36,438 nt of DNA from an uncultured Alphaproteobacteria bacterium (lineage in GTDB: Bacteria; Pseudomonadota; Alphaproteobacteria; CAAHEQ01; UBA3637). The position numbers were made by a program, and so were the translations under genes. Below, in pieces: positions 8,689 through 17,367 of this stretch; the first letter of the stretch is position 1; each line of letters begins with the position of its first letter. The stretch is taken from contig CALXZG010000012.1 in NCBI GenBank assembly GCA_944393195.1, positions 1 through 36,438 of the forward strand. The letters run 5' to 3'. The notes beneath the pieces were generated by a model that saw only the letters and a program-made list of their open reading frames with translations, searched no databases and was not told where the DNA came from.

Positions 8689-11600
8689 ATGAATGAACTG
8701 ATTACAAATTTTGGTCAAGTAGCGAACCCGCAGTCTTTTGATGATATTCGGATTTCCATTGCTTCTCCGGAAAAAATCCGGTCTTGGTCGTTCGGTGAAG
8801 TGACACGCCCGGAAACGATTAACTATCGGACGTTTAAGCCGGAAAAAGACGGTTTGTTTTGTGCTAAAATTTTCGGACCGACGAAGGATTACGAATGTTT
8901 GTGCGGTAAGTACAAACGGATGAAATATCGCGGTATTACCTGCGAAAAGTGCGGTGTGGAAGTGACGTTGTCCAAAGTTCGTCGTGAACGGATGGGGCAT
9001 ATTGAATTAGCTAGTCCGGTAACGCACATTTGGTTTTTAAAATCATTGCCGAGCCGAATCGGAACGTTGTTGGATATGATGTTGAAAAACCTGGAAGCAG
9101 TCTTGTACTTTGAAAAGTACATCGTGATTGAACCGGGTTTGACGGCGTTAAAGTTGCATGACTTATTGACGGAAGAGCAATATCAACAAGCTTTGGAAGA
9201 ATACGGCGAAGATGCTTTCCGTGTCGGTATCGGGGCAGAAGCGATTAAGGAAATGCTGGCTCAGATCGACTTGGCAGCGGAAGCGGCGAATTTACGGGCC
9301 GAATTGATTGAAACCAAATCGGATATGAAACGCAAGAAAATTGTCAAGAAATTGAAATTGGTGGAAGCGTTTTTGGAATCCGGTTCTCGTCCGGAATGGA
9401 TGGTGTTGGATGTTTTACCGGTTATTCCGCCGGAATTGCGGCCGTTGGTACCGTTGGATGGCGGTCGGTTTGCGACATCCGATTTAAACGATTTGTATCG
9501 TCGGGTCATTAACCGGAACAATCGGTTAAAACGGTTATTGGAACTGCGCGCGCCGGAAATCATTATTCGCAACGAAAAGCGGATGTTGCAGGAAGCGGTG
9601 GATGCTTTGTTTGATAACGGTCGTCGTGGTCGCGCCGTGGCCGGGATTAACAAACGCCCGTTAAAATCTTTGGCGGATATGTTAAAAGGGAAACAAGGTC
9701 GTTTCCGTCAAAACCTGTTAGGTAAACGTGTGGATTATTCCGGTCGTTCGGTGATTACGGTGGGTCCGGAATTGTTATTGCACCAATGCGGGTTGCCGAA
9801 GCGGATGGCTTTGGAATTATTTAAGCCGTTTATTTATGCCAAGTTAGAACAATACGGCATGGCGTCGACGATTAAAGCGGCGAAGAAAATGGTCGAAAAG
9901 GAACGGCCGGAGGTTTGGGATATTTTATCCGAAGTCATTCGGGAACATCCGGTGTTGTTAAACCGGGCACCGACGTTGCACCGCTTGGGGATTCAGGCGT
10001 TTGAACCGGTCTTAATTGAAGGAAAGGCGATTCAGCTGCACCCGTTGGTTTGTACGGCCTTTAACGCGGACTTTGACGGTGACCAGATGGCCGTTCACGT
10101 TCCGTTGTCAACAGAAGCGCAATTGGAAGCGCGTGTGTTGATGATGTCAACAAACAACATTTTGTCTCCGGCTTCCGGAAAACCGATTATTGTGCCGACG
10201 CAGGACGTTATTTTGGGTCTGTACTATATGTCGATGGCTTTGGACGGGGAACCGGGCGAAGGGATGGTTTTTGCCAGTCCGCAAGAAATTGAGCATGCCT
10301 TGTTTGAAAAGGTTGTCACGTTGCATTCTAAGATTCGGGTGCGCTTGACAATCATGGAAGACAACGGGCAAAAGAACACGCGGGTTGTGGAAACGACGCC
10401 GGGGCGGATGAAGTTGGCGGCTTTGTTGCCGGATAACAGCAAGATTCCGTTCAGTTTGATGAATCGGTTAATCCGTAAGAAGGAAGTTTCCGATATTATT
10501 GACGCGGTGTATCGTTTCTGCGGGCAAAAGGAAACATGTATTTTTGCCGACAGAATTATGAGCCTTGGGTATCGTCAGGCGGCTAAATCGGGTATTTCGT
10601 TCGGGAAGGACGATATGATTGTGCCGGCCGCGAAAAAGACATTGTTGGCCGAAACGGAAAAGAAGACCAATGAATTCGAACGGCAATATCAGGACGGTTT
10701 GATTACGCAATTGGAAAAATACAACAAAGTGGTGGACGCGTGGGCGGCTTGTACGGACGCGATTGCGGATGCCATGATGAAGGATATTTCGAAGATTGAA
10801 CCGGGCAAACCTGTGAACTCGGTATATATGATGGCTCACTCCGGAGCGCGCGGATCGGCGGCTCAGATGCGGCAGTTGGCCGGTATGCGCGGGTTGATGG
10901 CTAAACCGTCGGGTGAAATTATCGAAACACCGATTCGGTCGAACTTTAAAGAAGGCTTGACCGTTATGGAATACTTTAACTCGACGCACGGTGCCCGTAA
11001 AGGGTTGGCGGATACGGCGTTAAAGACGGCAAACTCGGGGTATTTGACGCGGCGTTTGGTGGACGTGGCGCAGGATGCCATTATTACGATGGAAGATTGC
11101 GGAACGGACAACGGGATTACGATTCAACCGATTATTGAAGGCGGTGATGTCATTGCCACGACCGGTGAACGGATTTTGGGTCGGACAGCGGCCGAAGATA
11201 TTAAGGATCCGGCCACGGGCGACGTCATTGTGCCGAAGAACACGTTAATCAATGAAAACGATGTTGAAAAGATTGACGCGGCGGGGGTTGACTCCGTGAA
11301 AATTCGGTCTGTTTTGACATGTGAAGCAGAAGACGGTATTTGTGCGGCTTGTTACGGACGTGATTTGGCGCGCGGAACGGCGGTTAACTTGGGCGAAGTG
11401 GTCGGTATTATTGCCGCTCAGTCCATTGGTGAACCGGGTACGCAGTTGACGATGCGGACCTTCCACATCGGTGGTGCGGCGCAACGTGGTGCCGAACAAT
11501 CCAGCATTGACGCGGCCTTTGATGCTAAGATTAAGTTAGGGAATTGCAATACCATTCAGAATTCGGCGGGGGATACGATTGTTCTGTCGCGCAATTGCGA

Positions 11601-12831
11601 AATTTCGTTGTTGGATGCGAACAATCGTGAAAAAGCCCGTCACCGGGTGCCTTATGGTGGTAAGTTGTTGGTCGAAAACGGGCAACAAGTGCCGAAAGGG
11701 GCTCGCTTAGCAGAATGGGATCCGTATACAACGCCGATTATCGTGGATAAAGCCGGTACGATTAAGTTTGAAGACTTAATTGACGGGGAAACAATCCGGC
11801 AGGTTGTGGATGAAGCAACAGGCTTAACATCGACGGTGGTGATGGATTGGCGTCAACAGTCGGGTAAGCATGATCGCAAACCGCACATTGCTTTGTTGAA
11901 TGAAAAAGGCAAAGTCTTTAAATCGTCCAGCGGTGCGGAAGCACGGTATTATTTGGCGGCGGATGCGGTTGTGACGGTTAAGGACGGCCAGGAAGTTATG
12001 CCGGGTGATGTGTTGGCACGTTTACCGCGTGAATCGACAAAGACACGTGATATTACGGGCGGTTTGCCGCGGGTGGCCGAGTTGTTTGAAGCACGGCGGC
12101 CGAAAGATGCGGCTATCATTTCGGAAATTGACGGTCGTGTTGAATTCGGGCCGGACTTCAAAACCAAACGGCGTGTTTTTGTCGTTGGTGAAAACGAAGA
12201 AGACAAGCGTGAATACCTGATCCCGAAAGGGCGCGCCGTGGCCGTCCATGAAGGCGATATTGTCCAGAAAGGCGATTTAATTGTGGAAGGGGCTTTGGTG
12301 CCACATGATATCCTGCGTATTTTAGGGGTTGAGGCGTTGGCTCACTACATGATTCGCGAAGTGCAGGCCGTGTACCGGTTGCAGGGTGTGCGGATTAACG
12401 ACAAGCACATTGAAGTCATTGTACGTCAAATGATGCGCAAGATGGAAGTGGTGGATCCGGGTGATACGACTTTGTTGGCCGGAGAACAGGTTGACAAAGA
12501 TACGTTGGTGGCCGAAAACGTCAAGGCTTTAAAAGCCGGTGGCCGTGAAGCCAAAGCCGAACCGGTCTTGTTAGGTATTACAAAAGCCAGTTTGCAGACA
12601 AATTCGTTCATTTCGGCAGCATCGTTCCAAGAAACGACGCGCGTGTTGACGGAAGCGGCTGTGGCAGGCAAGAAAGACACGCTGCACGGGTTGAAAGAGA
12701 ACGTTATTGTCGGTCGGTTAATTCCGGCCGGGACGGGGGCTCAGATGCAGCGGTTGCGTCAGATTGCGGCCGAACGCGACAAAGAAATTGTCGATGCTCG
12801 GAACAAAGAAACGGAGAATGCGGCCGGTTAG
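8689..12831 (+). CDS. rpoC: DNA-directed RNA polymerase subunit beta'
   Basis: RpoC carries the catalytic magnesium and the clamp. The protein is 1,380 residues, normal for the class. The N-terminal zinc ribbon uses C70, C72, C85 and C88. The catalytic NADFDGDQ motif lies at about residues 459-466, with all three Asp intact. A second four-Cys zinc site begins near C878 ([15 protein letters not shown]). The trigger-loop region around [18 protein letters not shown] is conserved. The start has AGGT upstream and the gene lies 58 nt after rpoB. A strong terminator follows, so the cluster ends here and the str operon (rpsL, rpsG, fusA) does not follow directly. Confidence 0.99.
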   Translation: MNELITNFGQVANPQSFDDIRISIASPEKIRSWSFGEVTRPETINYRTFKPEKDGLFCAKIFGPTKDYECLCGKYKRMKYRGITCEKCGVEVTLSKVRRERMGHIELASPVTHIWFLKSLPSRIGTLLDMMLKNLEAVLYFEKYIVIEPGLTALKLHDLLTEEQYQQALEEYGEDAFRVGIGAEAIKEMLAQIDLAAEAANLRAELIETKSDMKRKKIVKKLKLVEAFLESGSRPEWMVLDVLPVIPPELRPLVPLDGGRFATSDLNDLYRRVINRNNRLKRLLELRAPEIIIRNEKRMLQEAVDALFDNGRRGRAVAGINKRPLKSLADMLKGKQGRFRQNLLGKRVDYSGRSVITVGPELLLHQCGLPKRMALELFKPFIYAKLEQYGMASTIKAAKKMVEKERPEVWDILSEVIREHPVLLNRAPTLHRLGIQAFEPVLIEGKAIQLHPLVCTAFNADFDGDQMAVHVPLSTEAQLEARVLMMSTNNILSPASGKPIIVPTQDVILGLYYMSMALDGEPGEGMVFASPQEIEHALFEKVVTLHSKIRVRLTIMEDNGQKNTRVVETTPGRMKLAALLPDNSKIPFSLMNRLIRKKEVSDIIDAVYRFCGQKETCIFADRIMSLGYRQAAKSGISFGKDDMIVPAAKKTLLAETEKKTNEFERQYQDGLITQLEKYNKVVDAWAACTDAIADAMMKDISKIEPGKPVNSVYMMAHSGARGSAAQMRQLAGMRGLMAKPSGEIIETPIRSNFKEGLTVMEYFNSTHGARKGLADTALKTANSGYLTRRLVDVAQDAIITMEDCGTDNGITIQPIIEGGDVIATTGERILGRTAAEDIKDPATGDVIVPKNTLINENDVEKIDAAGVDSVKIRSVLTCEAEDGICAACYGRDLARGTAVNLGEVVGIIAAQSIGEPGTQLTMRTFHIGGAAQRGAEQSSIDAAFDAKIKLGNCNTIQNSAGDTIVLSRNCEISLLDANNREKARHRVPYGGKLLVENGQQVPKGARLAEWDPYTTPIIVDKAGTIKFEDLIDGETIRQVVDEATGLTSTVVMDWRQQSGKHDRKPHIALLNEKGKVFKSSSGAEARYYLAADAVVTVKDGQEVMPGDVLARLPRESTKTRDITGGLPRVAELFEARRPKDAAIISEIDGRVEFGPDFKTKRRVFVVGENEEDKREYLIPKGRAVAVHEGDIVQKGDLIVEGALVPHDILRILGVEALAHYMIREVQAVYRLQGVRINDKHIEVIVRQMMRKMEVVDPGDTTLLAGEQVDKDTLVAENVKALKAGGREAKAEPVLLGITKASLQTNSFISAASFQETTRVLTEAAVAGKKDTLHGLKENVIVGRLIPAGTGAQMQRLRQIAAERDKEIVDARNKETENAAG

Positions 12832-12847
12832 GTTGTATTATTCCGGA

Positions 12848-12877
12848 ACACCCCATTCCCATGAATGGGGTGTTTTT
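12848..12877 (+). terminator. Intrinsic terminator after rpoC
   Basis: An 11-bp perfect stem, ACACCCCATTC (12848-12858) with GAATGGGGTGT (12863-12873), has a 4-nt CCAT loop and runs directly into a T-tract. It ends the secE-rpoC unit. Confidence 0.93.
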
Positions 12878-12937
12878 ATATCTGAAAAATAAGAATTTGT
12901 TGGGTGGTGTCGGGAAATTAAGACAAAACAAAATAAG

Positions 12938-12966
12938 TTGACAAAAATATTATAACGTATTATACT
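12938..12966 (+). promoter_or_regulatory. Strong sigma-70-type promoter upstream of the ankyrin gene
   Basis: Perfect TTGACA (12938-12943) is followed after 17 nt by TATACT (12961-12966), in AT-rich surroundings. The start would be near 12973, giving an untranslated leader of about 113 nt before the ATG at 13086. Confidence 0.85.
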
Positions 12967-13085
12967 AAAAAAAGTATGTGGTTGAGTGATATCAGTGAAA
13001 CAGGCTATGCATGGAAAAGTGGCGTCAGCGGGAAAACGGGTGTAAAAAGCGGGAATAACAGATCAGAGCAGTGAAGGAGAACGGT

Positions 13086-13733
13086 ATGCGGAAAAAACAG
13101 ATCCATCGGGCGGAAGAGACAGATTTAATTGAAATGATGAATCAGATGGCCGATGGAAAACATGATGTAATGTGGGCGATTAAGATACGAGCTGCGCTTC
13201 GGGCAGGTGTTGATATGAACCTGACGGATAAGAACGGTGAAACACCATTGATGTTAGCCGTGAAAATGCATAATTATTTTATTGTTGACGAGTTAATTCA
13301 GGCCGGTGTGCGCACGGATATACGGGATAATCAACATCGGTTAGTGATGTGGCATGCCGTCAAAACGGCAAGGCCGGCTCAGGATGAAATTATCAAGGGG
13401 TTGCTCCGCGTGAAAGCACCGGTTGATGCGGATTGTGTGGCGGCGGCTTTGGAAAAAGACGGGGAGATGGCTTTTATCTTATTACAGGAAGCGGTGCGGT
13501 GTCGTGATGATATGGCACGCTTACGGGAATTGGCGGAGCATCTATCAATGAATATGTCCGCAGAAAATATCGAAAAGAACAAGGCGATCATTAATACAAT
13601 TTTTGAGTTGACGGATAATGCTGTTTTAAGTGAAGACAAGGCTGTTGAAATACTAACGGGGAATGCGGCAGCACGGCAAATCGGCCGATCGGAAAAGCCG
13701 TTGCCGTCCGATCCGTCAAGACAGCATGATTAA
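13086..13733 (+). CDS. Ankyrin-repeat protein of unknown function
   Basis: The 215-residue protein has two or three ankyrin-like units around residues 30-125. The clearest is TDKNGETPLMLAVKMHNY followed by IVDELIQAGVRTDIRDNQH; a weaker one includes VMWHAVKTA and IIKGLLRVKAPVD. Ankyrin repeats bind other proteins and have no catalytic role of their own. The ATG at 13086 is preferred over the upstream in-frame GTG (13071) because AAGGAG at 13074-13079 sits 6 nt before it. No signal peptide or membrane helix is visible, so it is probably cytoplasmic. In host-associated alphaproteobacteria some ankyrin proteins are secreted effectors, but nothing here proves that. It is monocistronic behind a consensus promoter. 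Confidence 0.85.
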   Translation: MRKKQIHRAEETDLIEMMNQMADGKHDVMWAIKIRAALRAGVDMNLTDKNGETPLMLAVKMHNYFIVDELIQAGVRTDIRDNQHRLVMWHAVKTARPAQDEIIKGLLRVKAPVDADCVAAALEKDGEMAFILLQEAVRCRDDMARLRELAEHLSMNMSAENIEKNKAIINTIFELTDNAVLSEDKAVEILTGNAAARQIGRSEKPLPSDPSRQHD

Positions 13734-13772
13734 CCTTTCCTGTCGGTATGGGGTATCGAGGTATAAAACGCC

Positions 13773-14003
13773 TTAACGTTTAGATTTGTGATAGCGTGGG
13801 GCGCGAATAATTTGGCCGGTTTGGTTATCGATAATAATGGGTTGCCCATGTGTGCCGCAAAAGGTATCGGTGAATTGTTGTTGTCGATCTTGGCTCATGG
13901 TATTATAAAAATGCGCGAAAGCGTGTAATATTTCCGGATTGGCGCCGTTAATTGTCCAGCGACCGTTATCGGTTGCCTGAATTTCAATTTTATGTTTGGG
14001 CAT
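13773..14003 (-). CDS. Small hypothetical protein (76 residues)
   Basis: I do not recognise the family. The protein starts MPKHKIEIQATDNGRWTING and is hydrophilic, without a signal peptide or membrane helix. It contains a short helix-like ILHAFAHFYNTMS segment, one Cys and a basic C-terminus (APRYHKSKR). A GGGGG ribosome-binding site lies just before the ATG and a good promoter lies upstream (14054-14081), so expression is likely. It is convergent with the ankyrin gene and divergent from the DUF378 gene. Confidence 0.7.
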   Translation of the reverse strand: MPKHKIEIQATDNGRWTINGANPEILHAFAHFYNTMSQDRQQQFTDTFCGTHGQPIIIDNQTGQIIRAPRYHKSKR

Positions 14004-14053
14004 ATTTTCCCCCTATGTTTGTGTGCCGTCCTCCCCCGAGAAAAGCGATTGTT

Positions 14054-14081
14054 AGTATAGAGTATTTGAAATGGCAGTCAA
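14054..14081 (-). promoter_or_regulatory. Promoter for the 76-residue protein gene
   Basis: On the minus strand TTGACT (14081-14076) is followed after 16 nt by TATACT (14059-14054). The leader would be roughly 45 nt and includes two G-rich tracts, one serving as the ribosome-binding site. Confidence 0.7.
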
Positions 14082-14095
14082 CTAAAAAAACAGAT

Positions 14096-14104
14096 TGATA
14101 TACT
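14096..14104 (+). promoter_or_regulatory. Extended -10 promoter for the DUF378 gene
   Basis: TGATATACT at 14096-14104 is an extended -10 element (TGn plus TATACT). No good -35 was found. The start near 14111 leaves about 100 nt before the chosen ATG at 14215. Confidence 0.5.
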
Positions 14105-14214
14105 AAATGATTAGAAGGATTCGGATGAATGATGTTGACATCAGGGTGGCAGAAAACCATATCAAAGGGGTAGAAGACTTTGAGTCGCATCATTTATTTT
14201 GGAAAGGGGAAAAT

Positions 14215-14427
14215 ATGAGAGTTGTTACGCAAGTCGCTTTTTGGTTGGTTATTATCGGTGCATTGAATTGGGGATTGGTCGGATTATTGGATGTAAATTT
14301 AGTCTCGGCATTATTCGGCGCGATGGGGGTTATCAGCCGTATTGTGTATATTTTGGTCGGTATCAGTGCGATTTGGTTAATTGTTGATTTATTTCGCAGC
14401 CATACATTGACGGAAGTTCGGAAATAA
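14215..14427 (+). CDS. DUF378 family small membrane protein
   Basis: The 70-residue protein has two hydrophobic helices (about residues 6-25 and 33-55) and the family signature VIIGALNWGLVGLL, with a later IVYILVGISAIWLIVDLF. DUF378 proteins are small two-helix inner-membrane proteins of unknown function. The start at 14215 is chosen because GGGG lies just upstream and the resulting length matches the family. An in-frame extension back to 14107 adds 36 hydrophilic residues with no family support. A bidirectional terminator follows at once. Confidence 0.85.
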   Translation: MRVVTQVAFWLVIIGALNWGLVGLLDVNLVSALFGAMGVISRIVYILVGISAIWLIVDLFRSHTLTEVRK

Positions 14428-14442
14428 TCATCATTTGATCCC

Positions 14443-14475
14443 AAAACAGGCGATTCGGATGAATCGCCTGTTTTT
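14443..14475. terminator. Bidirectional intrinsic terminator
   Basis: CAGGCGATTC pairs with GAATCGCCTG around a GGAT loop. It is flanked by AAAA on the left and TTTTT on the right, so the hairpin works on both strands. It separates the DUF378 gene from the convergent outer-membrane protein gene. Confidence 0.92.
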
Positions 14476-14489
14476 GTTGTTCGGATAAT

Positions 14490-15032
14490 TTAAAATAAAT
14501 ATTTTAATTTAAGCATTAAAATATTGGTATGGTATTTAGACGGGGAATGTACTTTTCCCGTTGCTTCGTTGATTTTGAAATACCGGTATTCTCCGCCGAC
14601 GGTGACCGGTAAAGCAGGCAGTTCATATTCGACACCGAGTATACCCTGAACCGCGAATGAGTTGGTATGATCAAAGCGGGCGCGGCCGATACCGACACCG
14701 ACATACGGATCAATCAACGGAACCAAGGGAATAACCCCGATGGCATTAACCATTAACGCGTCCAGTTTACGATCACGACCGGCTTTGACTTCCGGGCGGG
14801 CGTGCAGGTATTCTACTTCACCGCGGATATCTAAGAGCGGAAGCGGTAATTCATAGCCGCCGAATACCGAATAAATCGGGGAGTTTTTAAAGTCGCTTTT
14901 GACATTATTTGTTTTGACGGAGCCGTCGTTAAAGCTACCCCCAATACCGGCACCGGCGTAAAAATCAGCCGAGGCGGATACGGAAAAGCCCAAGAAACCC
15001 AATAAAAAAACAAGTGATAAATATTTTTTCAT
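14490..15032 (-). CDS. Outer-membrane beta-barrel protein (OmpA-like/opacity-type, small)
   Basis: The 180-residue product begins with a clear signal peptide, MKKYLSLVFLLGFLGFSVSA, with probable cleavage before DFYAGAG. The mature part alternates polar and hydrophobic residues. It has aromatic-rich strands (FYAGAGIGG, IYSVFGGYEL, VGVGIGRARF, VGGEYRYFKI) and ends in Phe (KLKYLF), the usual signal for BAM-mediated insertion. The size fits an eight-stranded barrel. The ATG at 15032 is supported by AGGAG just upstream; a longer frame to 15074 would bury the signal peptide. Specific function is unknown: adhesin, structural barrel and small porin are all possible. Confidence 0.87.
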   Translation of the reverse strand: MKKYLSLVFLLGFLGFSVSASADFYAGAGIGGSFNDGSVKTNNVKSDFKNSPIYSVFGGYELPLPLLDIRGEVEYLHARPEVKAGRDRKLDALMVNAIGVIPLVPLIDPYVGVGIGRARFDHTNSFAVQGILGVEYELPALPVTVGGEYRYFKINEATGKVHSPSKYHTNILMLKLKYLF

Positions 15033-15064
15033 ATTTTCTCCTTTCTGATGAATAACTGTGTATG

Positions 15065-15093
15065 AATATATCAAATTATTTTGGGCTTGTCAT
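15065..15093 (-). promoter_or_regulatory. Promoter for the outer-membrane protein gene
   Basis: On the minus strand ATGACA (15093-15088) is followed after 17 nt by TATATT (15070-15065), which is preceded by TGA as an extended -10. It is divergent from the trcR promoter. Confidence 0.65.
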
Positions 15094-15101
15094 CATTTTT
15101 A

Positions 15102-15130
15102 TTGCTTTTCAAAAATGATTTTGCTATACT
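15102..15130 (+). promoter_or_regulatory. Promoter for trcR-gapR
   Basis: TTGCTT (15102-15107) is followed after 17 nt by TATACT (15125-15130), preceded by TGC as an extended -10. The start near 15137 gives a short leader before the ATG at 15175. Confidence 0.7.
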
Positions 15131-15174
15131 GTCCTCATTCCGAACAAGTTTATTTTTTAATGAAAGGTTTTTAC

Positions 15175-15702
15175 ATGACACTTCCTTTAATGCCGAAAGC
15201 AACGGCCGTTTGGCTTTTGGACAACACAACATTGACGTTCCAACAAATCGCGGATTTTTGCGGGATGCATATGCTTGAAGTACAGGCGATTGCCGACGGG
15301 GATGTTGCGTCGCACATCATGGGGTTTGATCCGATTGCCAATGAACAATTGACGTTAGAAGAAATTAAACGGTGTGAGGCGGATGAAACGGCGGCTTTAC
15401 AATTATACCGTAATCCGGAAGTGGAAAAGTTGTTAAGCAAGGGGAAACGCTATGTTTCTCAGGCTAAGCGTGGGGATCGTCCGTCGGCGATTGCTTGGAT
15501 TGTTAAACATCATCCGGAATTGTCGAATGCCCAGATTATCAAGTTGTTGCGGACAACAAAGCCGACGATTATGGCTATTCGGGAACGGACGCATAAAAAT
15601 ATTCACAATATTGTACCACGCAGTCCGGTGACGTTGGGGTTATGTACGGAAGCGGATTTAAATGCAGCGGTGGCGGCCGTTGCGGCAAAACAACAATCAT
15701 AA
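15175..15702 (+). CDS. trcR: Cell-cycle transcriptional regulator TrcR (DUF1013 family)
   Basis: The 175-residue protein matches the alphaproteobacterial DUF1013 family throughout: PLMPKATAVWLLDNTTLTF, QQIADFCGMHMLEVQAIADG, then RGDRPSAIAWIVKHHPELS and IIKLLRTTKPTIMAIRERTH. Two helix-turn-helix-like segments are visible, around residues 20-45 and 115-140. TrcR is described as a regulator tied to the cell cycle and to RNA polymerase in Caulobacter relatives. The ATG at 15175 gives the family's usual start; an in-frame ATG at 15160 is possible but lies in the ribosome-binding region. gapR follows after 15 nt, so the two are co-transcribed. Confidence 0.9.
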   Translation: MTLPLMPKATAVWLLDNTTLTFQQIADFCGMHMLEVQAIADGDVASHIMGFDPIANEQLTLEEIKRCEADETAALQLYRNPEVEKLLSKGKRYVSQAKRGDRPSAIAWIVKHHPELSNAQIIKLLRTTKPTIMAIRERTHKNIHNIVPRSPVTLGLCTEADLNAAVAAVAAKQQS

Positions 15703-15717
15703 GGAAGGAAAAGACAC

Positions 15718-15975
15718 ATGAGTGAGGAGATGAAAAACGTATCGGCAGATGCCGGCAAGTTGGCGGCGTATATCGAACGCATTGAACGGTTGGAGGAAGA
15801 ACGGCGTGAATTAGGGGCCGACGTGCGGGAAGTTTTTGCCGAAGCCAAGGGCGACGGATACGATGTTAAGGTCATGCGTCAGATTTTACGCTTACGGAAA
15901 ATGACGGCGGCCGATCGGGCGGAAGCCGAGTATTTGCGCGATGAATACAAAAAATTATTGGGGATTGCCGAATAA
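15718..15975 (+). CDS. gapR: Nucleoid-associated protein GapR (DUF2312 family)
   Basis: The 85-residue protein is the typical GapR length. It has a long N-terminal coiled coil (KLAAYIERIERLEEERRELG) followed by FAEAKGDGYDVKVMRQILRL and a C-terminal helix rich in charged residues. GapR is a tetrameric DNA clamp that binds overtwisted AT-rich DNA ahead of polymerases and helps topoisomerases during replication and transcription; it is largely confined to alphaproteobacteria. AAGGA lies upstream of the ATG. It sits in an operon with trcR. Confidence 0.93.
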   Translation: MSEEMKNVSADAGKLAAYIERIERLEEERRELGADVREVFAEAKGDGYDVKVMRQILRLRKMTAADRAEAEYLRDEYKKLLGIAE

Positions 15976-16028
15976 GACTTGAAACCCGTCGGAAAAAAAG
16001 TTAAACTCTTGGGGTAAGGAGATATAGT

Positions 16029-17246
16029 ATGCACACGAAACTAGCCGTTGTTTTATTATCCGGATTGTCCGTCGGTTTGTCATTGAGCGCTTTGGCCGTG
16101 GCAGATGGAGATCCGGTCGGGTATATGGATTGGTCTTATGTCACGGGAACGGATGCCCGTTCGGCTGGCGGAACGGCGACCGTTAAACCGGAGACGAATT
16201 TTATTAAAAAGCCGGCTTCTTTGGCCGCAGAAGCCAAACCGGTCGTTGCCGAAAAAACGGAAACGGTTGTGGCTAAAACGGTGCCGGCCGAGGAAGGTTT
16301 GACCTTGACATATGTGGATGAGGCTGCGCCTGTCATGCCGGCAGAAAAAACGGCAGAGATTGCGGCTCCGAAAAAAACGTGTGCTTATCAAACCTGTCAA
16401 GGGACGATGTTACGCGATTCGATTCCGGTTCAGGAATTACATCCGCAAACGGTAGCGAACAAAACGATTGTTGAAAGTCAGATTGATACACGGTACGTAC
16501 AACAGCCGGTAAAGGTTCAATATCCGATTACGCGGCAGTATCCGATTTCCGTGCAATATCCGGTAACGATACAACGGGAAGTGACAATTGAACAGCCGGT
16601 TGTCATGCAACAACCCGTTGTCGTACGGCGGCCGGTTATTATGCAACAGGCTGTGACGGTACAGCGTCCGACGACGTATGTTCAACAACAACCGATGATT
16701 ATGCAGCAACAGCCCACATATATTCAACAACAACCGATTGTAATGCAGGTTCCGAACCAAAACACAACGTCGGCAACGACTTGTGGGACGGGGACTTGTG
16801 CGCAAACTGCTAGCGTCGGAAATAATGCCGGTACGGAAATGCAACCGATTGTTTTGCCGCCGATGTCGCAACAAGGTGCGGGCATGCCGATGATGCCGGC
16901 CGTAACAATACCGGGACAGGCTATATCCGTATCTCAACCGGATGTGTCGTCTTTATCGGCTCAACTGTCGGGAATGGGACAATCGTCCATGCAACCGATA
17001 GCGCAAGGAATGGGGCAACCTGTACCGGCGGGTAATACACAACCGATGATGCCGGTTATGCCGCAGGGACAGGGAATGGCAATGCCGGTGACCATGCCGC
17101 AAACAAATATGCCGGGTATGATGCCGACAGGCGGACAAGTTTTACCGCAACCGGTGCAGCCGACGACGCAGAGTGTGGGGCAGCCCGTGACATCGGGGGC
17201 TATGCAACCGATGATGCCGGCGGGATATTCTTATCCGACGTATTAA
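16029..17246 (+). CDS. Secreted Gln/Pro/Met/Val-rich repeat protein of unknown function
   Basis: The 405-residue protein starts with a signal peptide (MHTKLAVVLLSGLSVGLSLS, cleavage near ALA-VADGD) behind TAAGGAG. An Ala/Glu/Lys-rich part (about residues 45-118) contains a short Cys pair (CAYQTC). About residues 155-245 are tandem beta-like repeats of QYPI/QYPV, then QQPVVMQ and QQQPTYIQQQP units. The rest is a Met/Pro/Gln/Gly-rich tail with MQPIAQGMGQPV- and MMPVMPQGQG-like repeats. No enzyme domain is visible. Low-complexity repeats of this kind occur in envelope or cell-surface linker proteins, so a periplasmic or surface location is inferred. It lies 53 nt after gapR and may be read through from it. 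Confidence 0.8.
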   Translation: MHTKLAVVLLSGLSVGLSLSALAVADGDPVGYMDWSYVTGTDARSAGGTATVKPETNFIKKPASLAAEAKPVVAEKTETVVAKTVPAEEGLTLTYVDEAAPVMPAEKTAEIAAPKKTCAYQTCQGTMLRDSIPVQELHPQTVANKTIVESQIDTRYVQQPVKVQYPITRQYPISVQYPVTIQREVTIEQPVVMQQPVVVRRPVIMQQAVTVQRPTTYVQQQPMIMQQQPTYIQQQPIVMQVPNQNTTSATTCGTGTCAQTASVGNNAGTEMQPIVLPPMSQQGAGMPMMPAVTIPGQAISVSQPDVSSLSAQLSGMGQSSMQPIAQGMGQPVPAGNTQPMMPVMPQGQGMAMPVTMPQTNMPGMMPTGGQVLPQPVQPTTQSVGQPVTSGAMQPMMPAGYSYPTY

Positions 17247-17253
17247 ATTTTTC

Positions 17254-17282
17254 TTGCAATGTTGCATTTAATTTGCTACAAT
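17254..17282 (+). promoter_or_regulatory. Promoter for the DUF4167 gene
   Basis: TTGCAA (17254-17259) is followed after 17 nt by TACAAT (17277-17282), preceded by TGC as an extended -10. Transcription would begin near 17289, inside the terminator hairpin of the upstream gene. Confidence 0.65.
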
Positions 17283-17283
17283 C

Positions 17284-17313
17284 AGGCTGTCATAAAGATA
17301 TGACAGCCTTTTT
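17284..17313 (+). terminator. Intrinsic terminator of the repeat-protein gene
   Basis: An 11-bp perfect stem (17284-17294 with 17299-17309) has an AAGA loop and is followed by TTTTT. It overlaps the likely start point of the next gene's promoter. Confidence 0.88.
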
Positions 17314-17367
17314 CAGGCTTAATTGCTAAGAAGCAATCTTATTAATATCATCTCAATCAGAGGGCAA

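Noticed and set aside
14107-14214. N-terminal extension of the DUF378 protein
   Set aside because: It adds 36 hydrophilic residues not seen in the family. The ATG at 14215 has a GGGG ribosome-binding site, and 14107 lies only 2 nt after the predicted -10.
16500-16760. DNA-level tandem repeat or CRISPR-like array in the repeat-protein gene
   Set aside because: The repetition follows codons for Gln/Pro/Val/Met, with varied bases and no regular spacers. It is a protein repeat within an intact frame.
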